Made by a program: the position numbers and the translations under genes
Shown: positions 1-15,000 of the stretch, in pieces
Layout: each line of letters begins with the position of its first letter
Position numbering within the stretch: the stretch's first letter is position 1
DNA from: Rhinopomastus cyanomelas
Lineage: Eukaryota > Chordata > Aves > Bucerotiformes > Rhinopomastidae
DNA: 64,000 bases
NCBI GenBank assembly: GCA_013400115.1
Contig: VXBP01003605.1
Span: forward strand, 62,001 to 126,000
Direction of reading: 5' to 3'
Notes under the pieces: model-generated
The model's input: the letters and a program-made list of their open reading frames with translations, nothing else
Databases searched by the model: none
What the model was told of the DNA's origin: nothing

Positions 1-54
1 CAGTTTGCATCTTCTAAATATCTCCATGAGCTCATCCACTTGAACAAAGGGACC
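1..54 (-). CDS. CSTF3: CSTF3 coding exon 20, cut by the window edge (residues 632-649 onward)
   Basis: The first 54 nt of this exon follow the acceptor ACCAG|GGTCCC and encode [18 protein letters not shown]. This matches the conserved C-terminal segment that, by comparison with Rna14, likely binds the hinge of CstF-64. The exon continues beyond position 1; the rest of the protein and the 3' UTR are not in this window. Confidence 0.93.
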
Positions 55-3000
55 CTGGTTTGGTAGGAAAGACAGAGAGATGTTTAGCAGATGATTGTCA
101 GGGGAGTGATGCTGAACTGTGGTTCTGGCAAAACACAGCCCCTTCCCCGAGGGGCTGAAGTTTTCAGAATTCATTAAAACAAACCTGAAAACAAATAGGA
201 GGTGGCAGGAGCTTCATGAGAACCACAGCTGCTGGTGGGACAGGAAAGACACCACCTGGGACAGGATGTAAACCTGGAGCTGTGGAAAGAAGAACTGTGT
301 GAAGCCGGTGCAAGACAGCTGGACTCCAATTGCTTTGGCAGCAGTATCACATGGTGCTAATAATTGCTACCCTGTCGCTTTTGCCTCTGCTAATTACCTC
401 TGCGTTAGGCAGGGATGCGGAGTCCGTGAGCAGCACGTAACAGCTCATTACCTTCACCAGCCCCAACCTCCTCGTACTTATGGCCATGTGATCTTAGCAC
501 TGAGTGAAGGCAGACGTGCCCTCAGCAGTCCAGTTCAATAACAGCCTGACACTTAAGCGCACGTGGAGATGGCTGCAGACCTGGCAGGTCCCTGTGATTA
601 GGTTCTTTAAGCAGCCCGGTTAATGCCTTGCTGCCAGGTGAGCTACAGCTGCTTGTGCTGACTTACGTGCTAGGTGTCTCGGCTGAAACGGAATCATTTG
701 CTGCGTGTCCGGCTTGGGATATTCAGGTTTCCGGTCTACTTCGTCTTTGAGGACAGGCACAATGGACGGTGCAACCACGGGATCCGGAATTATGGCTGCC
801 AGCTTGGCACGGGAGACGTCCTGCGGAAGCCAGTGGGACAGCAGTGAGCTCTGCTTCTTTGAAATGCAGAACAAGTGACAACCCTCTAGACCAGTTGCCT
901 ACTCTCCCTTTGCCACCATTATCATTTCAGGTGGCCCCTCAGACCACCATCTGGGCAGAAGGTGCGTGTTTTTCATCAAGCCTTTAGTCCCACAGCATCC
1001 CAGCTGGGAGTGGAAACCCTTGGGTTTGTTAGCCCAGGGGACAGCATTTGTCACGTCTGAGTGGCTCCTGGGTTTTAGGTTAGGAAGGTTCTGGTGAACA
1101 GGTGCCTTCAAAACTCTCATTTCTCCCTCGTTTCACTCCCCAGGTTGTGTTAGTTGGAGAAGAAGGGCAGCAGAAGACAGTCAACAGGCAAGGCAGTGCT
1201 ACAAAGGGATCAGCTTTTGGCACGTTACAAGCAACTGGGTTGAATCGTGGGTGCCCCAACCCCTCATGTGCATTTCTCAGGATGTTCTTCACTGCAGCCA
1301 CATAACTTTGTCCCCACTGTGCTAGAAGAAAACCGTTCGGTGGCTCAGCGTGGACCCTGTCTTCAGCCAGCAGGTTATTATACAGCTGTGTCAGGACCAA
1401 CAGTTCAGCTGCTTTGCTCATTGATGGCTTCTGTGTTTTTCAAGCAAGACTTCTCTGTGTGAGAACTAACTGGAAGCTCAGGGGCTGTTGTTCAGACACG
1501 AATCAAAGGTTCTCCTCCTGGCCGTGCAAATGGAAACAGCAGCTCCTCCGACAGAGCTGTCCCTGTCCCTGTCTCTCTGGCAGTCTGGTTCACATCACGC
1601 TTAACAAAAATTAAACCCCAGTCTCTTACTTGGTTATACTGGTTTCCCAAAGCCTTCCACATGCCCAAAACTGCAGTTTAGGTTTGTGTGGTCAGAAATG
1701 AGACAGGAGACCATCAGCTACAGGCGTCTGGCCCACACTCTCAATTCTGAGTAAGGGCACCAAGCCACAGCCACTGGGCTCTGCCCATAACTCCCCAAAG
1801 TGGTTTTTTCTGCTTCAGTTCTTGATGAAGTGGGTGGATTTTGCTGAGTGGAGCAGAAGAGCACCCAGCAGCGAGTTTGATAACAGATGAGCTGATGCTA
1901 CAGACTGCTTCTGCACGAGCTCAGGGTTAAGCGTGAAGCGACGCTGAGTGGTTACGGCACCAACACGCTGGCCCTCCCATGGGAGGCAGACACGGGCACG
2001 TGAAGTTGTGCCCTCTGTCACGCTCCTGTCCTTGGCCCACCGTGCCTGGCACTCTGCTGCCCAACAAGGAGGGGAGGCGCCCAGGCCTGTTCTTCCACCT
2101 GTTTTACCTGCTTTTCTATCCAGGGAGAAAGAAGTGCGAGGCAAGGCTCACACAAGGAAGTGCTTAAGTCTTCCAGGACTAAAAGGAGTAACAGTAAAAC
2201 CACTGCTCATCCGCTTACCTTATAGCCAAGGGCCTTCAGTTCACTAGCAGAGCAGGGGTACAGGTCCATGAACTTGTACCTGTCCACCAGCAGAGCTGTT
2301 TCTTTACCCTCGTACTCTTCCTTGAACGCCGTAAACCTTCGTTTCTCAACTTTGAGGATACTGGCGAGGTCCCCAATGTTGCTCTCAAATGCTAAGAACC
2401 GAGCCCAGATTTCCCTGTAACGGAACAGACGGGCAGCTGCTGAAGGAGGGAGGATCACTGATCACAGCCCAGGTAAAACTCGCTGGCGCTCTGGGAACGC
2501 CAGGCCCGTTCTGGTACCGATTCTAGACGCGTCTGTACAGCTGACACTTTCCTTCCCAGTGCCTGGCATGGTTCTGTGAAAGCTTTCGGTGTCACAGATC
2601 ATCAAGGACTTTTCTAGGGGAAGGGAGGGAGTGCTGGTGTCAGTAACTCAGCTGAGCTGTTATCGTCAGTGAGAGGTGCACAAGTAGACTTTGCTCATCC
2701 TGCTACACAGAATCTCGCTCTGGTCGTGACACACGAAGCACTTTTCAACAACCGTGATTCAGTTCAGCTGGCCAGACCGGCAGGTGCTACCAGCCAGGAG
2801 CAAAAGCCCTGGAACACAACAGGCAGCACTCTTTGCATGGCCCCCAAACACAGAGACGCTCCCTCCTTATTTCTCTCATGGATGGAAAAATCTCATCTCT
2901 TCAGCAACATCAGACTGTATGTCTGGACTGAATTCAAATTTCACTTTAGCTTTGGAGTTCACTTTTAAAGAAGACTCAGCTTGCAAAGCCTTGGCTTGTT

Positions 3001-6000
3001 CTCACTTTTCAAATGGCCATAAAAACATTTCTGGGGCCAGTTCAGCACTGCCAAGCACCATGGAGGTGCAGCACTTGGAGGCTCCACTTTGGTGCCTCTG
3101 CCCACCAGCACACTACTGGGTATCACTTGGACGGCAAGTGAAAGAAAAATCTATTTTAAAAGGAGCAAGGACAACACAGTTCTGAGAGGTTAATCCACAC
3201 CTGGATTAACCACTCCAGGTGTTCTCTGGGCTTTTCATGGTTCTATCCTCCTCATCCAGTTCCTGACTTGTCTCTAGCTTCCTGTTCCTGACCGATGTTC
3301 TCAGCTCCTGCTCTGCTTCCACCTGAAGCACTTCTCTGGTCCCTTCACTTCACGCAGGTCCCTGGCCACACCACCAGCTCAAAGCACCAAGTCCAGGCTG
3401 TGCAGGAGGGGTCTGTGCTCAGTTCTTGATGACACAGTGTCCGAGAGGCTCTAGAGTCATTAAATCAATGAATTTCACTGAGGGTGGGATAGGGATTTCC
3501 GGAGAGCTCTCACAGTTCCTGCTACTTTGGCGTGAAGAGGGGAAGGAACACCTGAACCTAATGTTGCCCTGCTGTTCATTATTTCTAATTTCCTTGGGGT
3601 GTCTATCGCATTTAGTGCGGCGAAACTGCTTGGCTGGACGTACCCGGATTTCTCAGGCGGAAGGCTCCCCGAAGTTAAAACGCGCTCAAACAGAACTCTT
3701 GTGTTGTTGTCCTCTTCAAACATAGAAAGAAAAGGGGAAAAATCACATGGAGCAAAGTGTATTCCCAACAGCTGGCAATCTAGTCTAGTCTCCCTGCCAG
3801 AAATAAAACCTCCAGCTGTGCCCCACCTCTGCTGTTGTGCTGCAGCCCCTGAGCTCTCAACACCTGAAGAAATACCTGAAGGAATCTGACAATCTATCGG
3901 GTACCTGGCAGGCAGAACTGTGTAGAGAAAGAGCCTGGGATGAACTCTCTTTCCTCTAATTCCTGATGAAACACAGACCAGGCCAATCCCACACAAAGGT
4001 CTCTGCCAGCCCCTGCTCCCTGCAGCAGCTCAGGTTTCTTTGAACCTATTAACATCAGGGAATCCCACATAGAGCCCTCCTGCCACCAGCCCCCAGGGCC
4101 AGCACAGGCAGGGAACAGCCAGCCTCACCCCAGCGCTGCTCTCCTCAAGCAAAGCACCTCCCCAGCAGCTTCCAGGCAGGACCATAGGATCATAGAATCA
4201 TTAGGGATTGGAAGGGACCTCGAAAGATCATCCAGTCCAATCCCCCTGCCACAGCAGGATCACCCAGACCAAGTCATACAGTCAGCCAGAGTTAGAAGGC
4301 ACCACAGGATCATCCAGTTCCAACTCCCAACATCCACTCATCTATTTGCTCATCCTATCTGGGGCCAGTGGGTTTCAATTAATTCTAGTCAGGAGCAGCT
4401 AACGCATCACCCCTCTCACACCGATTTCCACATCTACCCTTCTCCTAAGCTCTAATGTCGGCGAGTCCCTGGGACTGCAGGAGGCACAAACCAGCAGGTT
4501 TGGTTTCCACATCACTTGCTGAATTCCATGAAGAAGTTTAGCTGCTCCTCAAAAAGAATGACAACTCGACTACGAAGCCCTTGAGCTCCTAGCAGAGGCA
4601 CAGGGATGCTTCCCGGGGCCCTCGCAAAACCTGGCGCTTACCGTTCAGGTGAGAGAGGTAATCGATGTAGGCCAGCACGTACTCCGGAATGTCCCCGTAT
4701 TTTTTCAGCCCTAGCTCAAAAATCTTGAAGGCCACAGACTTATCCTGAAAACACCAAAGGAACAATTATTCAGTGAGCCAGGCGGCCTCCTGACACTTCC
4801 TCAGTGTCACACAGCATCTCCAATTACCTTACTACAGTAATACTCCATCAGAGCTGCCGTAACGTAGACGTGGTGGCGGGTCCGGGTGTCCTCTCTTGCT
4901 TTCTTAAATATCATCCTTCCAGACTTGATGCCCTCTGCTCGCCTCGCAAATTTCATGTACTGGATGTAAACCTGAGGAGCACAGGAACAGTTGTGTGGCA
5001 GCAGTGCCTCTGGCTGTCTCACAGGTCATCTCCACTCATCAGTCAGAACAGCCACGAGGCTGTGCTGTGCCCCCCTGCTTCGCTAGACGTGCTGAAGCCA
5101 AGGAAGACACCGAGACCGAGCCCTAAAACAACAGTGAACGCGCAGATTGCTCAAGGGAACTCGAAGGCGACTCGGGGCCTTAAGAGAACTGGAGGCTTCT
5201 TGTAAAAACAGCCCCTTTGCGGTGAAGACAAGACACAGAATCACGTCCGTGTGGCCAAGGAACAGCCCGAAGGGCTGACGAAGCGGTTCACTGTGCATTA
5301 GTTCAAGACACAAATCATCCCATCTGCAGACATTTATAGCCAGTGATGAGGATAAAAAGTGACTGTGCTGTTCAGTTCAGTGGCCAGTCTGGGATCTGCT
5401 TTTCTTTGGGATTTAACATCCCTCCCCACAAAGAGCAGAGAGGAGGACGTGGCGTGTGGCACCAGCCCAGGCACACAGCACCGTGTGTATCTCCCACAGC
5501 GATGCCCCCTGACACTTCCACACCTACACACACACACCACGTGCACACGGGGTGGGGTATTTCTGTGCAGGGAGAGCAACAGACAGCAGCAACCACCTCA
5601 TCCCCAGCGAAGGGGGTGCACAGTGAAGTTCTAGGTGAGCCAACCAAACATACACCGGCTCTTCAGACCTGCATCGGGAACCTCCTACATCTCGTTTCAA
5701 GAGATTTTCCCCAAGTGATGGAGAAGGAAAGTGCACGACTTGGGGAGTCTAAGCGGACTAAAGGCCGCAATTATTGACCTTTCTGAAATGTTAATGTAGT
5801 TCTGTCACAGACTCATAGAATCATTAGGGATTGGAAGGCACCTCGAAAGATCATCTACCAGCCCTGTGACCCAGTGAACCCCCGTTCACACTCCTCATTC
5901 TCTGAGTGTACCCAGGTGACCGTGCATGCACATGGGGAAACACTCAGCACCAAGGATCCTCTTACCAGGGTGGGATCGATGTCTTCGATAGCCAGGAGTC

Positions 6001-9000
6001 GGTTGTAGATGCTGTGCACTTTCTCGTACTTCATCCGACTCTAAGTAAATAAAAAGGAAAGACAGACTGCTTGGTGCTGCCACCACAAACCACCCTAGAG
6101 GATGCAAACATCAGTCTGAGCAAAAACCTAAACCTGTTCCAGTTCCTTCTGTCCCCACGTGAACACTGTCGATCACTCCCTTTGCACCGGTGAACTCTCC
6201 GGCCCGTGCAGTCATTGCTTCCCACCTCACTTGCTCACCAGAACCCCAGTACAGGCTTTTCAAGAGCCTCTCAAGTGTTTTTCTAATTTAGCTGACAGTG
6301 CAGTGTTTGGGGTAACAAGGCTCTTTCCTTTACCCCTGTGTACAAGGGACGTGCAGGCAGCCAGGAGAACCACCTTCTTCCTTCACTCTCTAACTGAGCC
6401 ATCCAACACCAGGCTGGCTGCAGCTCTGGGCAACCTGCTCTGGTGAGAGGTCTCCCTGCCCACGGCAGGGAACTGGAGCTGGTTAGTGTCTAAGGTCCCT
6501 TCCGACCCAAACCAGTCTGAGATTCTATGACCTCAGGTCAGCCACTCAGTTCTCCGCCAGCTGCAGCCCTCATAAATCCCAAGCAGCCTGTGCGCTCAGG
6601 GTACAAGGAGGCTCTGCCGAGAGCCGGGGAGGCTTTTGCTTTTAAGGACAAATTTGCTCTTGTCCTCAGGATTTCCCAGCAGTGACTCTTCCATGTTATG
6701 ACAAATGGGCAAAGTGTGTCTTGCAGCCACGCAAACGCCGGCAAGCAGAAAGGAAAGGAGTTCTGGAGCCCCATTTTACAACTGATGCTCTAGTCCCAGT
6801 AACTATCAGCCTTCCCACTTCAGAGTAACTTGAACAATGCAGTCAGTGCCCAAGATCCCCAAAACTTTCATAATTCATCCTACAGGCTTTTCCTCCCTGT
6901 TTTGTCAGCTCAGCCACGGAAACACTGCATGAGGTTAAAGCTGGAAGAGCCAGTACATTAAATTTCAGGAAATTCTCTGTGCTTGGTGCAAAGAACATTG
7001 AAAAATCTGAAACATAAAATGACAGAATCATGAGGGATTGGAAGGGACCTCGAAGGAGCATCTCGTCCAATTCGATCCCACCTTTCAAATGAACCCCTTT
7101 ACCGACGGGAACTGCCTTTGGGGTTTTGCTCACCTCTTCATAATCTGCATATGCAAAGTAAAGCAGCATGTTCTTCTTTAATAAAGTGCTGATGGCTCTC
7201 TCGTAAATGTTAGCAGCCTCATCACTGAAAAGTTTCGCATTGTTCATGTCCTGTTGTGAAACAAGTAGGATAATGTCATCGCTCAGCGTCTGTGACAGGG
7301 AAGGACAATCTACCATCTTCTGTGTGAAGAGTCCCAGGGAAGTCCACTGTTCAGTGCTCCAGGGAAGAGGAAACCACCTCCTCAGTGCCTCAGGAACCAC
7401 AAATCCAAGGCAATCGCCACCCTCCACCTTGGAGCCCAAACCGACCAACACTGAGTTTTCCTTAATCCCCATCTCAAATCCAACCCTTTTCTTTCTTACA
7501 TCCTGAGCATGACCCAAACACACGTTTCTAAGTATTTCTCACACCCTCCTTCTTGCCTCTTAGTTATCTGAGGACAAATGAGCAGCAGAGCGTGTTAAAG
7601 CACCGAAGCAGGAAAGACAAGCGGCGGCAAGGTGCTTACCCCCTTCTCAGCCAGCAGCTTGCTGGACTGCTCCAGATACTGCGCGGCTTCATACCAGATG
7701 TCCGGGTGATGTCCCAGCACCAAGAGGCACTGCTCGTAGGCAAACATCACTGGGGGAAAACGGAAGAAAGGCTCCGTGTCCACTCCTGGAGCCCTCTTGC
7801 ACAACGGAAGTGCAAAACGCACACCCCAACAAATAAACCAGACAGCACTAACTGGCTTCGATACTCAAACAACCACAGCTCTGCTGTAACAGCAGCAACT
7901 TTCCACATGTAAGCAGCAGCTGGAGCCACTAAAGCAGGCTGTGACCCAGCACTTCCTGACCCCCAGTGCCAGCTCAGTGGCCCCAGCCACAGCACTATCC
8001 CTCACAACCCCCCCGCCGCCAACTCTCAGCTTGGCTTGAGCCAAAACTGAAGAGTGTTTAAAAACAACCCGAGAGGTGTAATCCCTGAATGCTGTCACCA
8101 CGTGACTGCCACTGGAGGTGTAAGGGAGCCAAGAGAGAAGTTCTACTGTGCCAGGGCAGCGTTTCACTACCTCTTTTAGTTATGAGTGTTTGATCTTCTG
8201 TACGCAGCGGATTGCTCTTCTCCCACTGGATGTACTTCTTCCACATGTCTACCTGCTGTGCCTCCTGTGGAGTGTTCTGGGGGGGGACAGAGGGGGCATT
8301 GCGGTCCAGACCCTTCATCACTGTCTCATACTCCTAAAACAGAACCAACAGTAGAACCAGGAGATTTCAAACACTGATTTGGGGTTACGCTCCACAGAAC
8401 CTACAGAGGTGCTGGAGCAAACCAGTCTAGCATATGCTAAAACAAAAGAACCAGGAGGGATGCTGGCTCCTGGACTTACACAGAATAGACCCAAGTCAAG
8501 AGAAGGCTGTACCTTTGCTACACGTCGTGCGTTCATGTAATCTCTACTCCTGTCTTCAATCATCTTCTTAGCTAAGTGAATATTGATGCCCTGCAGAAGG
8601 GTGAGAGGAGGAGTTGGGAACACGCGACACTGAATCTCATTTCAGACAGAACAGAGCTTTCAAGGGGATGCAAAAGTGGGGGAGAAGGGCAGAGTCATTT
8701 TAAAATTACTTGAGCTTGAATAAAATGAGCTTAAGTGGTTCTACACTTCTCCTGAGAAACACAGGAACAAGAACTTATTTCTCAGAGAATAAAGTCACCA
8801 ACAAAAATCCACTGACCTGAAACACTTCAGTGCATTTTTAATCACCTACAGCTTTCAAAAATACAATGAACCTGCTGGCTTAGTCAAAAATAGATAAAGC
8901 AGCTGGGGAAGACAGTGCAAGGAATGTCTCTGAGACACGTTTTTCCTTCCAAGTCACTGTCAGTGCCTAGTGGGAGCTGCAGGTCCCTGCCCGGCTGCTA

Positions 9001-12000
9001 CCGCCGCTCACCAGGTGAAGCCGGAGGCAGCAGATGAGCGATTCCATTTGCTTGGCCAAGGAGCACCAGAGATTGACCTTCAAGCCCAGTGCTCTGCCTT
9101 TCCCCTCTGTTCCTGAAGTAACCAGCAGTTCTTACAGGCGGTTCTACCCTTCATACGCCCTGCTCACGCTGACACTGGAGGATTGTCACAGAGTGACCCT
9201 CTCCGGGACAGGCACAGAGTCCTGCTGTGCTGCCAGGAGCAGCCCAGGCACAACCCGCATCTCAGCGTCAGTTAGAGGGTCATGAGCAGAGACAAGAACC
9301 TGCCCTTCTGCTGGTGCCTGTGCCCGGGTGGGTTTTGCTGGTGAGGCTTGTCAAGACCGTGGGAAGGTGAGAGCAGCTTCCAGCCCCATTCTGAACAGGC
9401 ACCAGAGCCGGGCCTTGCTGCATCGCGGGAGCGAAGGCGGCGGCGGGACTGGTGGAAGGTGCTGTCTGGGACAGGCGTGTGGGCCAGCTGGCACACCAAC
9501 CCAGCAATGCCCACCTAACGCAGGAGCAGGCAGAGGACACCAACCACAATGTTCTCCCAGCCTCAGGAGGAGCAGTTGTGCAGCTCTGGGAGCCAAGGGC
9601 TGTCACTGCTGCGTCTCACTAGGACAGTTACCGCTTCGACCATCAGTTTAACTGAAGATACTGGTGACTGACAGGCTGCCTGTGGCTACTGAGTGAGCTG
9701 AAAGGAGGCTTGAGAGTATTTTAACTGCAGCAAATGGCTAGCAACCTTTTGCACCGAGACCTGCACATGCTGAGCTGTCACTGTGGGAAATCACTTTCAC
9801 CTCAAAGCACCCTCCAAGCGAGAGGCATTCCCTTCCCTGGGCCAGGTAAGCACTGGCTCTTTCCCTTGGGGCTAGCCTAGCCACAAGGGGACATGCAGAA
9901 ACCTAGGTCCAAGCAAAGCACTGGCCCTCGACTTCCTGCACAGTCCCAGGTCCTGGGGTTAGAGGTGTTGGCCAGAGCCACCTCTGCTAGAAGAGGGTAC
10001 GGAAAGAATGTGGGACTGGTTTCAGCTTTCACTAGGCATTAACGGAAGTAGCAGGAACCAGCACGACAGCCTTCAAGGGCTCTGTGGGAGGGGAAGAGGA
10101 GGCTCACAGGGAAGTTGGGCCAGGGATGTCCCTGGGTATCTCCCCAGGAGGCCAGCACTGTGGCACCTCTGATGGGGCACGAGCTGTTACAGTACATGAG
10201 CGCGCACCTGTGGGAGCCTGAGGTGCTCCCATGGGCTCAGCACAGTGGCCCCATGAAGGACAGAGGTCACCAAGCCTGTAACTCGGGCAATCAGAACAAG
10301 GAAAGAGGAACTGTCTCTGTCGTCTTGCTGAATGCACAACAGGTCCATGGCAGCCAGCAGCAGTAGCCCCAGGTGCAAAGGGCAGGACAGAGGAGGGTGC
10401 TGAGTAGCCCCGCTCGACAATGCTGAGCACAAGGCATCCACCCTCAGCTCTGTGCTGACTGGGGTATAAGTGAAGGAGCTGTCACAGACGTGTTTACACA
10501 CCCACCACAAAGGTGCAGCTACAAACGACCCTGCAGGGGCAATGAGGTTCCACTGGCTGAGGACACCGGCGGCAGGGCAGACTCACCTGAACCGCGGCTG
10601 TCATGGCTTCAGGTGAGGGATGGTGAGCAGCAGTTTACATGTACGTGAGACCAGGCCACTAACCCTGGGAAGAGAGCCCACCCCACCACAGCAGAATGGC
10701 CACGCACCCTGTGCAGTGGCAGCTGGAAGGCAGGGCGTGCCTCCGTGGGGAAGCCAGTCCTCACTGCCAGCTGCTCTGCTCCAGCTGTCTTTAAATACAT
10801 CCTCCATCACTGATGGCAGTAACGGCTAGTTCACCAGCAATTCCACTGGGCCAACTGGGAAATGGGACAGTTAAACATGTTGCTATAGAAAGCCTTAGGT
10901 TAAAAAAATTCACTTGGGCACCTGTAGCTTTTGCCACAGGTCTTGGTCCCTTCCAGACCCAAAATGTGTTTGTGCTGGCAGCCACCTCTGACGTAACTAT
11001 GCAGTGGGTAGTGGGGACATCACACTTGATCATACAGCTATGACTTCTCAGTATCACAAACAAACCTCAGGTCCTTGATTACCTCTTCGTATTTGTTATA
11101 ATCTCTCCAGAGCTGTTCTATGTTTATCATGGGATTCACGCAGCCACGCTGGTAAACCCTACGGACAGCTGTTATCCTCTGGTTCTCTGCATAAGATCCT
11201 ACAGCTTCTCTGAAGAGCGGGGAGAGAGATGCACGTCAGCGATTACAGACCACAACCCGCACGAGCAGCAACATTAACAGAGCTTAAAGAAATTCGGGTA
11301 CTTACACGCCTTTCAAAAAATTGATGTAATCCACCCATATCTACGTGAGAAAAAAATACACGACATTTAATGCAGCCAAAGGTTCAGTTGTAGTGGTTAG
11401 AAAGTTGGAAACAAGACGTGCTTTGATAAAACAGACATACCTGGTATGACATGATTTCCATGCCAATCTTATCCAGAGCAAAATCATATGCCTGAGCCAT
11501 TTTTTCTCTGAGGAAAAAAACAAACCACAAAGACCATAGAGCAGATGCTTAGTATTTCCAAAAGTTCTTTATTTAAGAGTATTTTGTGCAGCAAATTCTA
11601 AGCAAAAGGTAGGAAAAACTGCTCTCTACACCTTCTCAGCTGGGATTGGTTTTTTTCCCCCCTAGTAATTCCCCAACCCTTGTTGTAACTGTCCAGGAGC
11701 ACCAAAAGGCCGGGCAGAAGCTCCCCTGCGTGGAAACTGCCTGCGATCTTTCATGGTCTCTTAACCCCACAAACTGTCTCCCCCCTCCACCCCCCACAAT
11801 TTCAAATGTTTACACATTTATTTCTTTGATCAAGCTTCAATGAAAATGGCTGTTTCTCTCTCCCACTTTGTTCCCAGTTTCCTCACAGGTTTCAGGACCT
11901 CCTTGACTGCATCAACCATGAAAACAGAGCAAAACCAAACTGCAGGAGGGCTGCTGATCCCTTCTCAATTGTTATCTTATTTAATGAAGATGACTACATC

Positions 12001-15000
12001 CCAACATTTGGACAGTCTGATCTTTTATGCATTTTTTTTTGCATTCCACAACTTCCTGTAAGTACTGAACTGTCTCCTAACCCTCAGGTGGAATCAGTGC
12101 TGAATTTTGTGGAGGCTGTGAGCAGGGCACAAAGGGGAGGACAGCAAAAGGTCCCGACTGAAGAAGAAGGGTGATTCAGATGGGCTCCAGCACCAGTCTC
12201 AGCTGCAGGGAGCTGGCATGGATTTGGCCCTCCTCTGGTCCTACTCTGTTAGATGGATCCACACCACAGGAAGGACTTTTCCCCAGCAAGCTCAAGTCAA
12301 GACACTTCAAAGAAAATGTTTTCTCAAAGCAGATCATCCATTATTCCCTCTACCAGAAGATCCCCAGGCAGGTTTGCTGCCTGGGTTCCTCCCCACACCC
12401 TAAGCACAACAGCAAGAAGAGATTCACTCAAACGATTCAGAGCAACTCGGTGAACTTACTTGTAACTAGGGAGCTTCCCCTTGGTTTCTCGTACATAGGA
12501 AAGGTAACATTTCCATAAATCAATATGTAAAACCTTCATAAGGCACCGCTGAAATAACTGTTCAATACATCAAGAAGACGTGATCAGGGCTGGAGATACA
12601 GAAATCAGACTTCCACATTTCAAGTCACACAGCAGGAATTACAATCATCTTTGTAATTATGGTTTGTAAGAGCAAGTTAAACTAGGGGTCCTTTTGCCTA
12701 AAGCATCTTCATGCCTGGCAAAGGAGTGGAGAATTCAGCAGAGAAATTCCTCCGTGCACTTCCATCACTGCCAGCTCAGCAGCAAGTGGAGGTCTGTGAT
12801 TCTCCTCATCTGTGGTTTTCATTAGCACATTCAACGACAGCTACAGCTCTTTTCCATCTGCTTTAGCCTAACCATGAGATATTGTTCTGGCTATAGAGAT
12901 ATAAGTGACAGGACTCACCTTTTCCACTTTGTCATAATTTTTTGCTTTAATCTATAGGGAAGCAGAAAAAAACAAATCACTTAAACCATCTTGGAATAGT
13001 AGGAAAATATTATTCACACAGTACTACAGCATCCCAGTTTGTACTTTGGTTGTCCAAGCTAATGACATTCTAATCCCACGTAATGCAAAACTACAATGAA
13101 TCATACCAGGCACTTTTCTTAGCTTTTCTAAAATTAGAGGGCTTTTTAGAGCATTTTAAAATTTTAAAATTACTATTATTTTTTACTTCCACTAGGGCCA
13201 AAATGTAGGTTCCAATAGGTCAAGTTCCTTTCCTGACTTCTGGTTTGGACACCCAGCCTTATTTTGAGGTACTCTGCTGCACTGAGTATGTCTATGGACC
13301 TGGGTACTGCAGCCCTGGGATGGGGATTTAGTCAGGGAAGGCAGCAATAAACCTCAGAGAGCCTGGTTCCTGACAGGAGGGCCGAGCCCACGCTCGCAGC
13401 TCAGCTCTCCTTTCAGTCCCCTGGCACACACAACACAGGCAGGGAGTGAAACGTCCAAGTAACAGGTTTCCTTTCAGCTAGGATAGAAAGAAAAGCAGGA
13501 GACAGATGCAGAGTGCAGGCTGGCACCCTTCATGTGTTTATTAGCTCCAGTTACACACATGCACTGGGCAGGGACACCCTGAAGCACAAGGACAACAGAC
13601 ACCACCCTCAGGAAGGTGCTTACTGGCACTGAAATAAAGAGCCTCTAACCAAGGGCAGGTTCGTCAGCACTGGGTTGTGTTCATTACAGGCATCAAAACT
13701 CCTTCTGAAACCTCTTTCCTTTTGTGCTCCTGTGGGTCTCAGCTTTGGTTTTGGTGCAGCAGCTCCCAAAGCCTTCCCTTTACCCTGAGAACAGCAGCAA
13801 GCAGCACCCTTCTGCACCAGGTGCTGGTGAAACCCTTTTAGTAGTTCTGCCACTCTAAAGCACAACAGGGCTTTTAATGGAAGAGCTGGGAAACATCAGC
13901 TCATCTGCAGGAGGTCTAATGCAACCCTTGTGCCAACCTCAGCACAGTCTACCAGCCTTTGAGCAGCACTTACACCAGCTGTCGGATTGGTCAGACCAAA
14001 ACCTTCTGTAGTCAAGAGCTCTGATGGTGCCCTGTTTCTAGCTGAAGGAAAGTCAGTCCTCGTGTGTTAAATCCCCCTCTGTTGTAAAATCCCACCAAAG
14101 GAGAATCTCGACTTTTTACCTAATTCTTTTTTGACAGCAAGGTCTGTCTGTTGGGGATCTTTCAACGTGCGGCTTTTTCTGCCGTCTACTTCTAGATCCC
14201 AACTCTATTTTCTTTTTCAACAGCTATTTTCCAAGGAAAAAAATGATTTTCTCAAGCATAAAATGAAACATTCCCTTCTCCACTGCCTTCAGCTCTCCCC
14301 CTGGTGAGGCAGCTCTTTCCACCCTCTCCTCTACTGTTCTCCAGCATTTCTTTGAACTTCGAATGGAAGAGGGATCTGAGGAGAAACTCTCAGCAGGGCT
14401 GGCAAACTGGTGAGGGACAGGCTGGGTGAACAAAAAACACCACAGCAACACCAGTGTTAATTCTCTGAGGGCTTAGTTCATAGCGGCTGGTATTTCTAGA
14501 ACTACTGTTTCCTAAGACCTGGTTTAGTTATAAGTTACATATATGTAAGTTATATGTACACAACACCTCTGATATTTTTTTAAACCATAAACACAGTGCA
14601 TGTTCCAGAGTCAAAAATCACAAGCAGATCCCACAGCTTGGCTTTGGTTTATCCCTCAAGGGAGCTCACTGTGAAAGCCCTACAGCCACTCACTGATAGA
14701 TGACTGCGCGTTCAATAGTTACACAATTCACAGTTTAGAAATAAAACCAGAATGCACATAGTTTATCATCACTGGAATCATCTGCATTGCTCTGAGCTTT
14801 TTTACATCTTGAGTGTTAAGGTAAATAACCCATCACCCACTGTCGCAGGCCAGCAGGGTGTAATCTGGGTCTCTGCTAGCCCAGAGCTGCGGGTGTTAAT
14901 ACATTCACACTTCTCTGCCCACTTCCAAAATACAGGCCAGGGCTGGCTGCAGAGATGTTTGCACACTATTTGCAGAGTAAACGCAGCCTGGACCACAAAC

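Larger units (their letters stand above)
6041..7133 (-). other. CSTF3 intron 12, with two CR1 ends
   Basis: 1.1 kb. It has a plus-strand CR1 tail at 6404-6531 and a minus-strand CR1 tail at 7023-7083, in opposite orientation about 500 bp apart. Confidence 0.88.

Noticed and set aside
3475..3996. 173-codon minus-strand open frame
   Set aside because: It is CSTF3 exon 16 (3644-3713) with both flanking introns read through. The splice sites and the conserved residues cover only the 70-nt exon.
9272..10510. Several overlapping open frames of 80-108 codons on both strands
   Set aside because: They lie in the GC-rich part of intron 8 where stops are rare. Their composition is low-complexity and there is no splice context or family resemblance.
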